From Lycium barbarum (Eukaryota; Streptophyta; Magnoliopsida; Solanales; Solanaceae): DNA of 64,000 bases. Below, in pieces: positions 9,912 to 20,990 of the stretch (positions are counted from its first letter, which is position 1; each line of letters starts with the position of its first letter). A program made the translations under genes and the position numbers. The notes under the pieces are model-generated. The model was given only the letters and a program-made list of their open reading frames with translations. It searched no databases and had not been told where the DNA came from. The stretch spans positions 80,496,307 to 80,560,306 of the forward strand of contig NC_083339.1 of NCBI RefSeq assembly GCF_019175385.1, written 5' to 3'.

Positions 9912-10718
9912 TCAATCATCGGACCACTGGAAGGGAACATCTTTCCGAGTTATTCTGGTAAAAAATGAAGAAATAGCAGCAAAACCTTTCACAAAGCGGC
10001 GGTAATAGCTGGCCAAACCCATAAAAATACAAACCTCTGTAACAGTAGTGGGCCTCGCCCAACCCCTCACAGCGTTAATCTTTTGTGGGTCAACCATAAT
10101 CCTATCCTTAGACACAACATGGCCCAAGAATCCCACAGACTCCAACCAGAACTCACAATTAAAAAACTTAGCAAACAAGCTATGCTTCTTCAACAATCCA
10201 AGAGCAGTAGGAAGATGGCTCTCATGCTCTTCTCTACTCTTGGAATACACCAAGATATCATCAATAAACACAATCACGAAGGAATCAAGGAATGGCCTAA
10301 AGATGCCATTCATCAAAGTCATAAATGTAGCCGGGGTATCAAACTCATAGTGGCCATATCTCGTCCGAAAGGTTGTCTTCGGAATATCCTCAGCCCTGAT
10401 CCTCAACCGGTGGTAGCCTGAATGTAGGTCAATCTTCGAAAATACTGAAGCACCCTGAAGCTGGTCAAATAGATCATCAATACGAGGCATAGGGCACTTG
10501 TTCTAAATGATAACCTTATTCAGCTGGCGATAATCAATGCACATCCTCATGGTCCCATCTTTCTTCTTCACAAATAACACAGGAGCACCCCAAGGGGAGA
10601 CACTCGGTCTAATGAACTCCTTGCTCAATAAATCCTGTAACTGCTCCTCAATCTCTCTCAACTTGGCAGGTGCAATCCAATATGGCGGAATAGAAATGCG
10701 GCGAGTGCCTGGATCCAA
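9912..10718 (-). pseudogene. Element A1 reverse transcriptase, broken
   Basis: 10718-10503 encodes the RT N-terminus ([50 protein letters not shown]). The frame stops at 10503 and resumes at 10490, giving [15 protein letters not shown] and the catalytic [13 protein letters not shown], then the thumb and connection ([19 protein letters not shown]) to 9912. The expected FGLTNAP segment after the YGHYEF motif is damaged (reads [12 protein letters not shown]), suggesting a small deletion. A chromovirus RT by motif order; not functional. Confidence 0.86.
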
Positions 10719-11254
10719 GTCAATACAGAATCAATGTCACGATCGGGTGACATTCCCGGCAGATCACACGGGAATACCTTCGCAAATTCGCTCACAATAG
10801 CAATAGACTCAAGGGGTGGAGTTGCAACAGTCATGTCTCCCACATGAGCAAGATAGGATAAACACCCCTTATTGACTAACTTCTTCGCCTGAAGGAAGGA
10901 AATGATCTTCTTTGGAGCGGGACTAGGAGTACCCCTCCACTCAAGCCAAACAATGCCCAGCATGGCTATGGTGACTGTCTTGGCGTGACAGTCCAATATC
11001 ATGTGATAAGGAGAAAGCCAGGACATCCCCAATATAATATCAAAGTCCACCATATCTAGAATCATCAAGTCTACCCAAGTGTCATACCCCATAAAAGTAA
11101 CTGAACAAGACTGGTAAACTCGATCAACAATCACAGAATCTCCATTCGGAGTAGACACATAAACATGTATATCTATGTTATCACAAGGAAAATCCCAACC
11201 AACGGCATAATATGCAGACATATACGAATAAGTGGATTCAGGATCAAATAACAC
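10658..11254 (-). pseudogene. Element A1 aspartic protease region, active-site change
   Basis: Retropepsin region of the polyprotein: MLFDPESTYSYMS, then VDLMILDMVDFDIILGMSWLSPYHM, which is the usual hydrophobic C-terminal part with the ILGMDWL-type motif. Related elements have DPGST at the active site (element C here does). This copy has DPEST, so the glycine next to the catalytic aspartate is lost. The frame runs on past the linker and overlaps the RT frame at 10658-10718, showing a frameshift at the junction. Confidence 0.82.
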
Positions 11255-11319
11255 AGATGCTGCTTTATGACGGACAAAAATGGTACCTGCAATAACAACA
11301 CCTGAGGCCTCTGCCTCGA

Positions 11320-12784
11320 GCCTACCCAGAAATGTGTAACCATGGGCCCCACCACGTCCAGTCTGAGATCACCCTCTCACATTCTGGGACCCACTTCTAG
11401 CTACCTGGGACCCACCTCTAGAACCCTGAGAACCACCATCTCGACCACCAGACGATGTCGGAGTCCTCTGTGGCTGATAAGCCCATCTGGATCGGGAACA
11501 CCTCCTAGTAATATGTCCAACCTGTCCACATGAAAAATAGATCAGAAGGGACGAAGGCTGATAAACTGGTGCTGAGGACCCGGATGAAACAACCCTGTCT
11601 ACTGGTCGAGAAAATGAACTCTCAGGAGCTCTCTATTTGGGTGGCTCACTGGAGGTAGCCTGCAAAGCTGAGTGCACAGGGTGGCTAGAATATGACTGAT
11701 ACGGCCTAGAAGACTGACCGGCGCCCCTCGAACTAAAACCACCATAATTCCCAGTCTGACGCGGTGTCTTGTCACCATCGCCTCCAAATGGACGGGCCTT
11801 AGCCGCCTCAACCAAAGAAGCATGCTCGACGATGGACTGGAAAGAAGCCCCCGTGGCCTCCATCTGAAGGCATGGAATCTAAAGTGGACCGACCAACCCA
11901 CTAACAAAACGCCTAATCCCGTCAGGCTTAGTAGGGATCAAGAGGGTGGAATAACGGGCCAGATACAGATAACGAGTCACATAGGCCTCCACAGTCATAC
12001 CCCTCTGCTCTAGATGTAGAAATTCATCCCTACGTGCCTCTCTCAAAGACCGGGGCACATACTTCTCAAGGAAGGCCTGGTAGAACTGACTCCAAGTCAG
12101 GGGAGGGGAACCCTCAGGTCTGCAAGCCATAAAATGCCTCCACCAAGTCTTCACGTCGCCGCGAAGCTGGTAGGACACATAGTAAATTCCATGGGTCTCC
12201 ACGATCCCCATCTATGCAGCAACTCATGTATATGCAGGATAAACTCATAAGCGTTCTCAGAAGAAGTACTCGAAAACCTCGGCGGCTCTAACTTAATGAA
12301 CCCCTTAATAAGATCCTGATCAGATACGGTCATAATAGCGCCCTCCATGGTCCTAAGATCATCACCAGGAGAGGGTACCGTAACAATACGGGGAGCCATA
12401 GTTGCAGCGTAGGTGTGCTACCGGAGTAGGTCTCTGCTCAGGGGTCTGCGCCCCAACTCTGTTCTGTGAACCTCCACCAGGAGTAGTAACACCAGTGGCA
12501 GCCTGTTGGGCATCTAGATGAAGTAAGACCGTAGCTATAGTATCCTGCATGGCCTGATCAGAAACAACCTCTGGCTGTGTCCGTACTGGGGCCACACCAT
12601 CCTCTGCGGCCTGGTCTCGGTCCTGCTGATACTCAGGCTCTGGAGACGGAGATCTCTCATGCCGTTGTCCTACCATAGGAGCCCTGCCCCAGGCTGGGGC
12701 AGCCCCGCGGCCTCTAGCTCTGCCAGCCGTAGCTGTGGACTTTGGCATCTGACCTCGAGCTATAGTAGCTCGAGTCCCCACCAT
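11320..12784 (-). pseudogene. Element A1 gag, fragmented, zinc knuckle damaged
   Basis: Capsid-nucleocapsid region. 12784-12362 encodes a basic, Arg/Gly/Ala-rich N-terminus and a Gln/Pro-rich linker. 12399-12151 and 12211-11879 carry the retrotransposon gag core (LIKGFIKLEPPRFSS, then TWSQFYQAFLEKYVPRSLRE, EFLHLEQRGMTVEAYVTRY). After another shift a Gly/Ser/Gln-rich region leads to one CCHC zinc knuckle near 11498-11539 in which the first Cys codon reads TAT (11537-11539), giving Y-F-S-C-G-Q-V-G-H-I-T-R-R-C. At least three frame breaks. Gag would package genomic RNA; this copy cannot. Confidence 0.82.
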
Positions 12785-12997
12785 CTATGAGAGAAGAGAT
12801 AAGAGTTAGATACCAATTTGATTGTTCTAGATACCAATTAGAATAAAGTAGCACGACAGGATGAAAGAAAGTGAGATTTCCTAAATTCCTTATAGCCTCT
12901 CGCAGATAAATACAGAGCTCATCACACTGATCCACGAGACTCTACTAGACACGCTCTTGTATTATAGACCGGGTAAACTAAAGCTCTGATACCAACT
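12785..12997 (-). promoter_or_regulatory. Element A1 leader with primer binding site
   Basis: The minus strand reads TGGTATCAGAGC (12983-12994), the usual plant PBS for initiator tRNA-Met, 3 bp from the LTR end. Downstream come the block GTCTAGTAGAGTC and a short stem tctcg/cgaga (12898-12902 with 12935-12939). Elements B and C have a longer stem of different sequence at the same place. Confidence 0.75.
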
Positions 12998-15737
12998 TGT
13001 CACGACCCAATTTGGCTAAGCGGTGAGGGCACTTACCTTTCCTACCTTGGTAAGCAAACCCTCAACCCAACGAAAACAAAGATATAAATAAATAAAACAA
13101 TTAAGCAGAAGAGAATAATCACGTAAGTCTTACGATAATAATATAGAAGAAAGTGCGGAAATAAGAAATACTCCCAAGGTCTGGTCTAATCCATACAAGA
13201 GCACCTAAATGAATATATACAGGTCTGGAATATAATAATACATCAAATCTTTCTATGTCACAGAATGGAAAAGTAAGACATAATATGAAGAGTCTTCAAG
13301 GCAGCAAACGTCTCGTGCTCGCCCTGTAAACTCGAAGCAGTCTTGATAGCGACTATCAGCCACGGGAGACTGAAGAAGATCCAACCTAGAACTCTGCACT
13401 CAAAAAAAGAATAGAGCAAGTGCAGGTTAGTACAAAACCACAGTACTGGTAAGTATCATAGGCCGACTAAGTATAGCTAACATAATCTAGACAATGAAGC
13501 AAGATAGGCAGATAAATCAACAAGTATAAGTCAAACATTATCGGAACCAAGTACACGTCATCGCCTAAGTAGAGCATCTAAATCCAATTGTGCCAAGTCT
13601 CAATATATCCAATCCGAAATCAACATCACAAGTAAAGCACCAGATTATCACAATATAAGCCATGATGCAATGTAATTCAATAATGTATGAATGCAAATGC
13701 AGTGCCATACAATGCTGTGTACACTTGTACTCTGGACGGAATACCTCCACGTCTCGGTAGCACAACCTAAAGTGGCTCGCGAAGTCTAAGTGCTACTCGT
13801 CACGGATCTTTGCCCAACAGACATACGAGACTCTGGATCTTTGCCTATGGAGGATTTTCATCAGCACCACCCTGGGGGAACCACAGAGTCCATGCACTCA
13901 CTTAACCCACGATTTTGGCATAAACATCGGATATCGGACTCTCACATTACCCTCATCCAAATCGAGCCCAACTCATTACAGTGTTTCATCAAGTATCAAC
14001 AATGCATCAACAGTGCATCATAAAGGATGAGAATGCGTGCAATGTATGTGCCAACATCAATAATCAAATCAATATCACAAGTACCAAACATGGGTACGTC
14101 AACAATATCATGAAAGACTACACAAGTCATCTAGAACTCTATCCTCATATCAGCATCAACAAGTAAGGTACTACAATCTCACAGCCAAGTTGGAACAACA
14201 GTTCCCAATATCTACTATCAATACGTGGCATCAAGCCAACACAATAGAACAAGCAAGTCACAACACAACGGGGCGGCTAGTCCCCGTCACACAACAGGAC
14301 CAAACCTAAGGCGATATCCAACCGAACTTCATACCCGCAGGTTTACACGTTGTCTCGGACAATATCATCTAAATATATACTTCGCTGCACGAAGTCTCAT
14401 CAAGGTTTTCCATAACTTACCTGGATGGCCGAATAGCAATACACCAACAATCACTCTTTAGCCTTTCCTTTCCGTTGAGCCTCAAGATGAAAAAAGGTCT
14501 AGGCATATTTGAAATCTAGATTAGAAATCAAGAAGTTCGATACTCATATTGCTATCATTCAAATTGGGTAAAAAAACCAACCTTAGAATTTGGGGGAACG
14601 GGGCCCATAAGGGCAAAATAGGAAATTCGGGGGGAAAATATCCAATTAAACACTAGGTTATCAAAACCCATCAATCGATTGCTAAATTAACTCAAGGATC
14701 CATCCAAATTTGAAATTCAAGCAAAACCTCTAATTTTGGGTATAAACCATGACTCTTAGATTCAAGGATTCAACACTAATAATGGAAGATATATGATTAA
14801 CAACCTTAGATACATCATAGTCTAGCATAAATCCAATCAATTTCATCATTTAAAAGCCGAGGTAGAATATTCATTAAATCCACTTTTATCTTCCAGTACT
14901 AAGGAACTAATAAGGTAAGAAGAATTCTAAGATGATTAGGAATAATGAATTAGTAAGGAGATTAGTAGGAGTTACCACTAAGAATTTCTCCCAAGAATCT
15001 TCTAGAACAGTTCCCAAGAGCTCAATTTTCGTAATGGTGATAAATGATAGACTAAGGGCTTTTAATACATACTTAATGAAAAATAACAGGCCTGATACCG
15101 TTAGGGCGGCATCGGGACCACCATGGCGCCACCACCCCGACGTCCTCTCAGACCGTTGGGATGGTCTGGGCAAAAAAAGCTTGAGCGGCTATCCCACCGC
15201 TACGGTGGTGCAGTTGGGACGGCAGTGGCGTCGCTCTGGCGGACACCAGGTACCAGAATCCCCAATATTTTTCTAAGTCTCAGCCAAAATCCCGACCAAC
15301 TCCCGAGGCCATCTGCTCACAAACAACATATACAAACCCATATAAAAATATGCTACGAATGTACTCGTTGCCTCGGAATTTCCAACGGAAATCTCGTTGA
15401 CCGAGCCAAATACCGATACCTCTTTTCCAACTTCCCAACCCAAGTCCCAAAATACATCCGACTGCATTGGGAACTGAACTAGATATACACACAAGATCTA
15501 AACGACCATACGGACCTCTCGAAATTGACAAATTTCTGAAAAAGGTCAGTTTACCCAAAAGTCAACTTTGAGTCAACTCTTTTTGCCTTAAGCCCAAATT
15601 TCACAAAAAGTTGCCTAAATCAAATCTAGACCCTCGAGCAGCATGTCAACGGTCCCCTAGAGTCAAAAGTGAGCTAACCAAGCTCGAAAATGAGCGAAAG
15701 TGCCGGAAAGACTATAACGACCAAACGGGTCGTTACA
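12998..15737 (-). repeat. Element A1 5' LTR (2740 bp)
   Basis: On the plus strand it starts TGTCACGACCC next to the PBS and ends CGTTACA at 15737. Segments match the broken A2 copy at 23603-23914 and 60104-61985, which confirms that it is one LTR. A CG-rich stretch (about 15100-15255, with ccaccgctacggtggtg) lies just upstream, in element sense, of an AT-rich TATTAAAA-like box near 15060-15067. The expected target-site partner of the right flank (aaatt) cannot be tested because the left LTR is truncated. Confidence 0.82.
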
Positions 15738-16221
15738 AAATTAAACATAAAACACTATTAACTTTTTTGTATGATATGTTAAATTTGTGAAATAATAAAT
15801 GTAACTATTAATATATTAAATTTAGGGTCATTAATGACGTGTACTTAAATAAAAAAATTATATTAAAAACTAAATTGATGTTGACATCTAATATAATATC
15901 ACGATTACAATTACTTTAGATATTTTTATACGAAAAAATTATTCTTATCATATCCCATTGACATATTTAGTGCATTTCAAAATCGTAAGTAAGATACCAT
16001 CGTTCTTCCCTTCTCCTTCCTTATTTTGTACTCCATCCTTGTTTTGTAGTTTGCATTTTGTGAAGACGATTGAGAAGAAAGAGTACTGCGATAAAATTCT
16101 CATTGTGATTAAGAAGAAGCAATTCACATGATCAATTCATATAGAAATCTGTCTAATATGTTAAGACCAAAAGACAACAGTAAAAGATAACAGTTAAGTG
16201 AAAAGTTTATTTAATAATCTC
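15738..16221. other. AT-rich DNA without recognised features
   Basis: Very AT-rich, with no convincing reading frame, terminal repeat or RNA gene. It lies downstream of the Helitron helicase relic in that gene's sense and may be its degenerate 3' flank; no CTRR-type Helitron end was identified. Confidence 0.5.
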
Positions 16222-16631
16222 TCAAATCAAATTACGAAAAACCTCTTTGTACACTACATTTTTGGCTTCATTTGTTATTTTCCCATTGTCGTGGTAAACC
16301 AAAATATTTAACCCTTTCCTACTTGTCACCCGTGAAAGAGCAACATACAATTGTCCATGTGTAAACACTGATTTCTTCAAAAATATCCCCATATGAGATA
16401 ACAATTGGCCTTGACTTTTATTAATGGTCATGGCAAAAGACACAATGATGGGAATTGTCTTCGATGGAACTTAAAAGGTATTCTCGCATCAGATGGAGTC
16501 AACGTCATTCTTGGGATAAACACTTTTTCTCCAGCCATTTTGCTTGATAAAACCTTGACTTCAATAACCCGATTTCTAAGTCTTGTGATGATCAGCCTTG
16601 TGCCATTACACAGTCCCGCTGATTGGTCTAT
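16222..16631 (-). pseudogene. Helitron PIF1-like helicase, C-terminal fragment
   Basis: The minus strand encodes the last part of a RepHel-type helicase, the rolling-circle transposase of Helitrons. 16634-16428 gives IDQSAGLCNGTRLIITRL and VFIPRMTLTPSDARIPFKF. After a frameshift near 16440, 16443-16222 gives SFAMTINKSQGQ (helicase motif V) and HGQLYVALSRVTSRKGL (motif VI). The helicase N-terminus and Rep domain are absent: at 16632 the sequence changes abruptly to a CACTA-like terminus. I know these motifs from plant Helitrons; the cellular PIF1 genes are less similar. Non-functional relic. Confidence 0.85.
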
Positions 16632-17227
16632 CACTATAAGAGAACAGGCTCTTAGCTATGGATTTTAGCCAGGGAACTCAGATTCCTAGCTAATACACAT
16701 CATTAGCGACAGATTTAGCTAGGAATGCACCATTTCCTAGCAAAATATTTTGTCTGAAAATTTAGTCAAATGCTAGCTAGGAATTAGCTACGGTCAATCC
16801 ATAGCTAATATATAGCTAGGGATCTTTCCTAGCGAAATCGGTAGCTAATCTTTTGCGAGAAAAGGAATTTGGCGCTAAATATTTTCCCTCCAAGGATTAT
16901 GATTTAACGAGGGATACAATCTGTAGCTAATTCCTAGCTAAAATTTAGCTAGGGAAGAGCTTGGCCAAATCGCTAGCTAATTTTTTGTGGGAATACAATT
17001 TGGCGCTAATAATTTTTTATCTAAAGATTATGATTTAACTAGGGATATTATCTGTAGCTAATCCGTAGCTATGTTTTAGCTAGGAGAAAAGTCCATAGCT
17101 AATCTCTAGGTAGCTTGGGAAGTTTGCCTGCAAACTCTATAGCTAAGTTTTAGCAGGAATTCCAATTTTGTTTAGCTAGTCGAACCCAACTAATTTTGTT
17201 TAGCTAGTCGAACCCAACTAATCTCTA
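16632..17227 (+). mobile_element. CACTA-like terminus with dense subterminal repeats
   Basis: The sequence starts CACTATAAGAGAACAGG exactly where the helicase homology ends. It is followed by about 25 copies of TAGCTA-centred motifs (tagctaggaa, tagctaat, gtagctaat) up to 17227, as in the subterminal regions of plant CACTA (En/Spm) transposons. It contains an imperfect tandem duplication of about 128 bp (copies near 16843 and 16971) and a 28-bp duplication at 17165-17220. No matching inverted terminus or transposase was found, so it may be a truncated or one-ended remnant. Confidence 0.55.
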
Positions 17228-17232
17228 GCAAC

Positions 17233-17337
<105 letters not shown>

Positions 17338-17443
17338 GGGTTATTGTTATAATAAAGGAAGATATCTAAATATTGATAATAGGAGTTTTAGTAAATATTT
17401 TTGGATTTCTTAGTGCAATTTACTAGTTCACTATATTATTAAT

Positions 17444-17690
17444 TACTTCAACCGTCCCAGTTTACATGTGGTGGTTAGCCCGATAAGTAATTTAAGAAAA
17501 TGACAATAGAATTAATTAGAACTTGTGGTTTGAAACAAGTTAGAGATATTTGTAAGACATATAATCATCTCATTACGGATAAAATAAAAAGTTTAAGATA
17601 AATTATTTCTAAATATAGAATGACGTTATTATTTTTTTTTTGAGAGAAATTAAATAGAAAAGTATGCCAAATAAAATGGGACAGTGGTAT
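17444..17690. mobile_element. Stowaway-like MITE
   Basis: About 245 bp between TA dinucleotides, with imperfect terminal inverted repeats: left acttcaaccgtcccagttta, right end (reversed) taccactgtcccattttatt. No coding capacity. Size, TA target and the gtccca terminal motif fit Tc1/mariner-derived Stowaway MITEs common in nightshades. Confidence 0.65.
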
Positions 17691-18498
17691 ACTATATTAA
17701 GTTTTTCATATCTATTTATTTGTTATTTTATATTTTGAATCTTTTTATTTGTATCGTATTGAGATTTATTGGTAATTCTATTTTATTGTAAGTCATTTGC
17801 TTAAATTCATAGAAAATTAGGGAAGGGGAAAATGAAATTAAAGTATAAAATATGAAATATGATACAAAGACCTCGATCTCCTTAACCCATTGAAGCTTGA
17901 TATCTACAACTTGACTAATTTCTCCTTCAGTCCCCCATCAGAACCCTTCGATCTCATGCTACAAAAGTTATGAAAATTAATACGGTTTTAATACAAATGT
18001 TTATCAAAATCGTATTGGCAGCAATCCACATTTTTAAAACGGTTGATCTATGTATAATTAGACCGACAATTTCGACCTATAATTAATTTTAAATTTCTTT
18101 GATTCCAACCAAAAGAGAATATCGAATCTGGTCCTTTGTCTATGTGATCTTTAGTTTCTCACTTGTCCCCATGCTAATTACGCTCATGGAGAACTCCTTA
18201 TAGTAGAGAGAATGAAGAGAGTAAAACGAACCAACATTTAAATTTGGAAATTATATATTTATAATTTCTAGTCTCTTGTCGATGAACTATTCATCTTACT
18301 TGTTTTGGTTCCAACTAATATCCTCAATCTTGTTGGTTGTCTTAACATCGAAGCTACTTTTTTTGTTCCTTGAATTTGTTACTTTTCTATTTTTGCCTTT
18401 GTTGCTTTAATGCAATCATGTCTCTCTATAATATGGTCATTGCATTGCTTTGCATACATTTCATCTCTATCTGATCTTATTAAACTGGTTTGAGCTTA
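17691..18498. other. AT-rich DNA without recognised features
   Basis: No reading frame, RNA gene or transposon end could be supported here. It lies between two MITEs and looks like old intergenic sequence. Confidence 0.5.
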
Positions 18499-18762
18499 TA
18501 ACTTCCTCTGTCATGGCTTATGTGTTACAGTTCGGATTTCGAGAGTCCATCTTTTTTATTTTGATCGTGAATTCAGACATACAATGTTTAAGTTATTTGA
18601 AAAATAATTTACATATTTAGAAACTACATAAAAATGACTATAAGTCACAATAATTAACAATATAAAATATTTAAAGGGCATACGAGTAAATACCAGTAAA
18701 AAAATTTCTTGTTTGACTCTCGAAATCCAAACTATATCACATAAATTGGGACAAACGGAGTA
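18499..18762. mobile_element. Second Stowaway-like MITE
   Basis: About 260 bp flanked by TA. The left end acttcctctgtcatggctta pairs imperfectly with the right end, which reversed reads actccgtttgtcccaattta. Inverted internal blocks (ggatttcgagagtc and gactctcgaaatcc) reinforce the fold-back structure. Related to, but not a copy of, the MITE at 17444. Confidence 0.68.
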
Positions 18763-19310
18763 TTTGATTTTTGACGTGAATTGTGCTTATCTGATCTATT
18801 TGTCCAATTGTGAGATTATGTTGAGTTAAATTCCCTCTTATTTGTTGATTATTTAACTCTTGAGAATTATATCTGTTAACGTATATAGGTGTCACACCCC
18901 GACCTTACTAGGGTGTGATGGGCACCCGACCCTTACTTAGGGCCGAGCGGACCCTCAGACGCTTGCTGCACATAAAATTACGTCAAACTTTTTAAATCAA
19001 ATCAGGTAAAATACATAGTAATTTTTTTTTTTTTGAAATATTCTTTTCAAAAATAGTCTTTCTCGAATATTCCAAGCGAACAAATCTGTAATCATACACA
19101 AATCAATACACAACACTGACCAACATATCGGCTGATGGAGCCGCTTACAGACTGACACACCATACTCACGACGCTGTCTGCAAAGTCTCTAACATCATAC
19201 AGAAACCATAACACGCATACCAACCCTGACTCGGCAGTCCTCCAGGAGCAATTGGAGTTCGCCACCACTGCTGAAATATCTTTTATAGTGTCCTTATCTC
19301 GTCTGGGAGT

Positions 19311-19380
19311 ACCTGCGCGGCATGAAACGCAGCCCCCAAGGAACAGGGGTCAGTACGGAATATGTACTGAGTATGTAAGG
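19311..19380 (-). other. Conserved LTR block with hairpin (F copy)
   Basis: The minus strand shows the same order as in E: cttacatactcagtacata, cgtactgac, a cccc/gggg stem with a ttcctt loop, then gctgcgtttcatg. It is about 420-490 bp from the LTR 3' end. Confidence 0.65.
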
Positions 19381-19678
19381 CATAGAATAAGAAAGCAGAA
19401 CCGAAATCGTAACAAACAGTACCAAGAGTACACATGTTATCCAGATTACCAAATTACTTGCTTCCCAGACACAGTTCGTACAGACCAATACCGACCATAT
19501 AGACCGACACAGACTATATCGACCAATACAGATCATACAAGCCGTACAAATCATACAAAGCATAACAAAATCATACAGAGCATACAGAATGCCGACATAC
19601 TTACTTTCCAGACACAGATCGCACATACCGATACCAGATGTCAGAAGGAGTGTGGCACGTACAGAACGCACAGATAAG

Positions 19679-19964
19679 GTCATACGTCAGACGGAGTACA
19701 GAACGTACTGAATACTCAGATGATGTCATATATCGGACGGTATACAGAACGTACAGATTACTCCGATGGTGTCATATATCGGACGGAATACAGAACGTAC
19801 AGATTACTCAGATGGTGTCATATATCGGACGGAATACAGAACGTACAGATTACTCAGCTAATGTCATATATCGGACGGAATGCAGAACATACAGAATACT
19901 CAGATGATGTCAGAAATTACAGAATACTCAGATGATGCCAGAACATACAGAATACTCAGATGAT
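19679..19964. repeat. 46-bp tandem repeats in LTR F
   Basis: Five 46-bp units start at 19679, 19725, 19771, 19817 and 19863 (core gtcatatatcggacgg). Two shortened 28-bp units follow at 19909 and 19937, each lacking the same 18 bp. The apparent reading frames across it are products of the repeat. Confidence 0.92.
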
Positions 19965-19986
19965 GTCACATATGCGTATAACAGAA

Positions 19987-20325
19987 CCCGGCCCTGTGAT
20001 AAGGGACGCGGTAAACAGAATCATCATATATTAAATTCATGTATCATGTATGCATATACCAGAGCCCGACACTCTAGTGAGGGGTGCGGTAACAGAGCCC
20101 GGCCCTCTAGTACGGGACGCGGTGAACAGACAGATCATATGCCATCCTGGCCACCACCCCATATCATCATATCATCATACCATATAACAGAGCCCGGCCC
20201 GCCTATGAGGGACGCGGTAAACAATACAGAGGAATGCGCACAATAACAGAACCTGGCCCGGGACGCAGTGAATCATATCGTAGCGGACACACGAGGACAT
20301 AACAGAACCTGGCCCGGGACGCAGT
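19987..20325. other. Hairpin array in LTR F
   Basis: Six copies of a stem-loop of the form ccggccct..agggacgcgg at about 19987, 20064, 20096, 20192, 20251 and 20307. The last two are short (ctggcccgggacgcag). A related array occurs in both LTRs of element C. Confidence 0.6.
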
Positions 20326-20744
20326 GAAAGATACATTGAGTCATGCATGAGCAGAGTCGTGAGAAACCACATGCATAGGAATCAAGACTCGACAGACCAG
20401 TATACTTACCGATACTTGGGGGCTCGGAACAGATTTCAGGTCAATCCGACGTAGTATGAGAAAGTTACGTGCGTTCGAAGTACAGAACGCTTTATAAGGG
20501 TTTCAGAAGCCTTTTTCGGGGAATCAGAGTCATAGTCATATTAGACACCTTCAGATGTCCTTACGAATCAGATCAAATAGAGATTTTGGAACCATACTTA
20601 CGTATAAGAAAATTATAGACGTCTTGATACAGAAACCTCTTCGAACATTTCAGAGCAATCTGAGATCGTATATGGAAGTTAGGGACATTAAATCTTACAG
20701 AAGTTCTCGAACCAGAATAAACATATCAGAATGCTCTTATCAGG

Positions 20745-20990
20745 ATACTGATTTCGGAATTCTCATAGCAGGATACATATATCGGAATACTTATATCAGC
20801 ATACTTACATCAGAATACTTATGTCAAAATATTCATATCGACACACTTATATCAGAAGACTGATATCAAAATGCTTATATCAAGACACTTATATCAAAAT
20901 ACTTATATCAGAATACTTATATCAAAATACGTATATCAGAATACTTGTACCAAAATACTTATATCAAAATACTTATATCAAGGGATGAAC
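20745..20990. repeat. 14-bp tandem repeats in LTR F
   Basis: Runs of a 14-bp unit (aaaatacttatatc and variants such as agaatacttatatc), imperfect at the left and regular from about 20890 to 20990. Confidence 0.85.

Larger units (their letters stand above)
6170..15737 (-). mobile_element. Element A1: degenerate Ty3/gypsy chromovirus
   Basis: Minus-strand element with a 5' LTR (12998-15737), a tRNA-iMet-type PBS, leader, gag, protease, RT, RNase H, integrase and chromodomain in the usual chromovirus order, and a 3' LTR (6170-7865) lacking its distal part. On the minus strand the LTR starts TGTAACGACCCG and ends GGGTCGTGACA. The coding region is cut into a dozen pieces by stops and frameshifts, so the element is old. 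It is homologous to element C but clearly diverged. Confidence 0.88.

Noticed and set aside
18181..18215. Sequence ctccttatagtagag as the missing right terminus of the CACTA-like element
   Set aside because: Only eight bases match the inverted terminus, the end is not TAGTG, and no subterminal motifs lie beside it.
19252..20246. Plus-strand frames of 71-141 codons in LTR F
   Set aside because: They run through tandem repeats of the LTR; repeated short peptides follow the DNA period.
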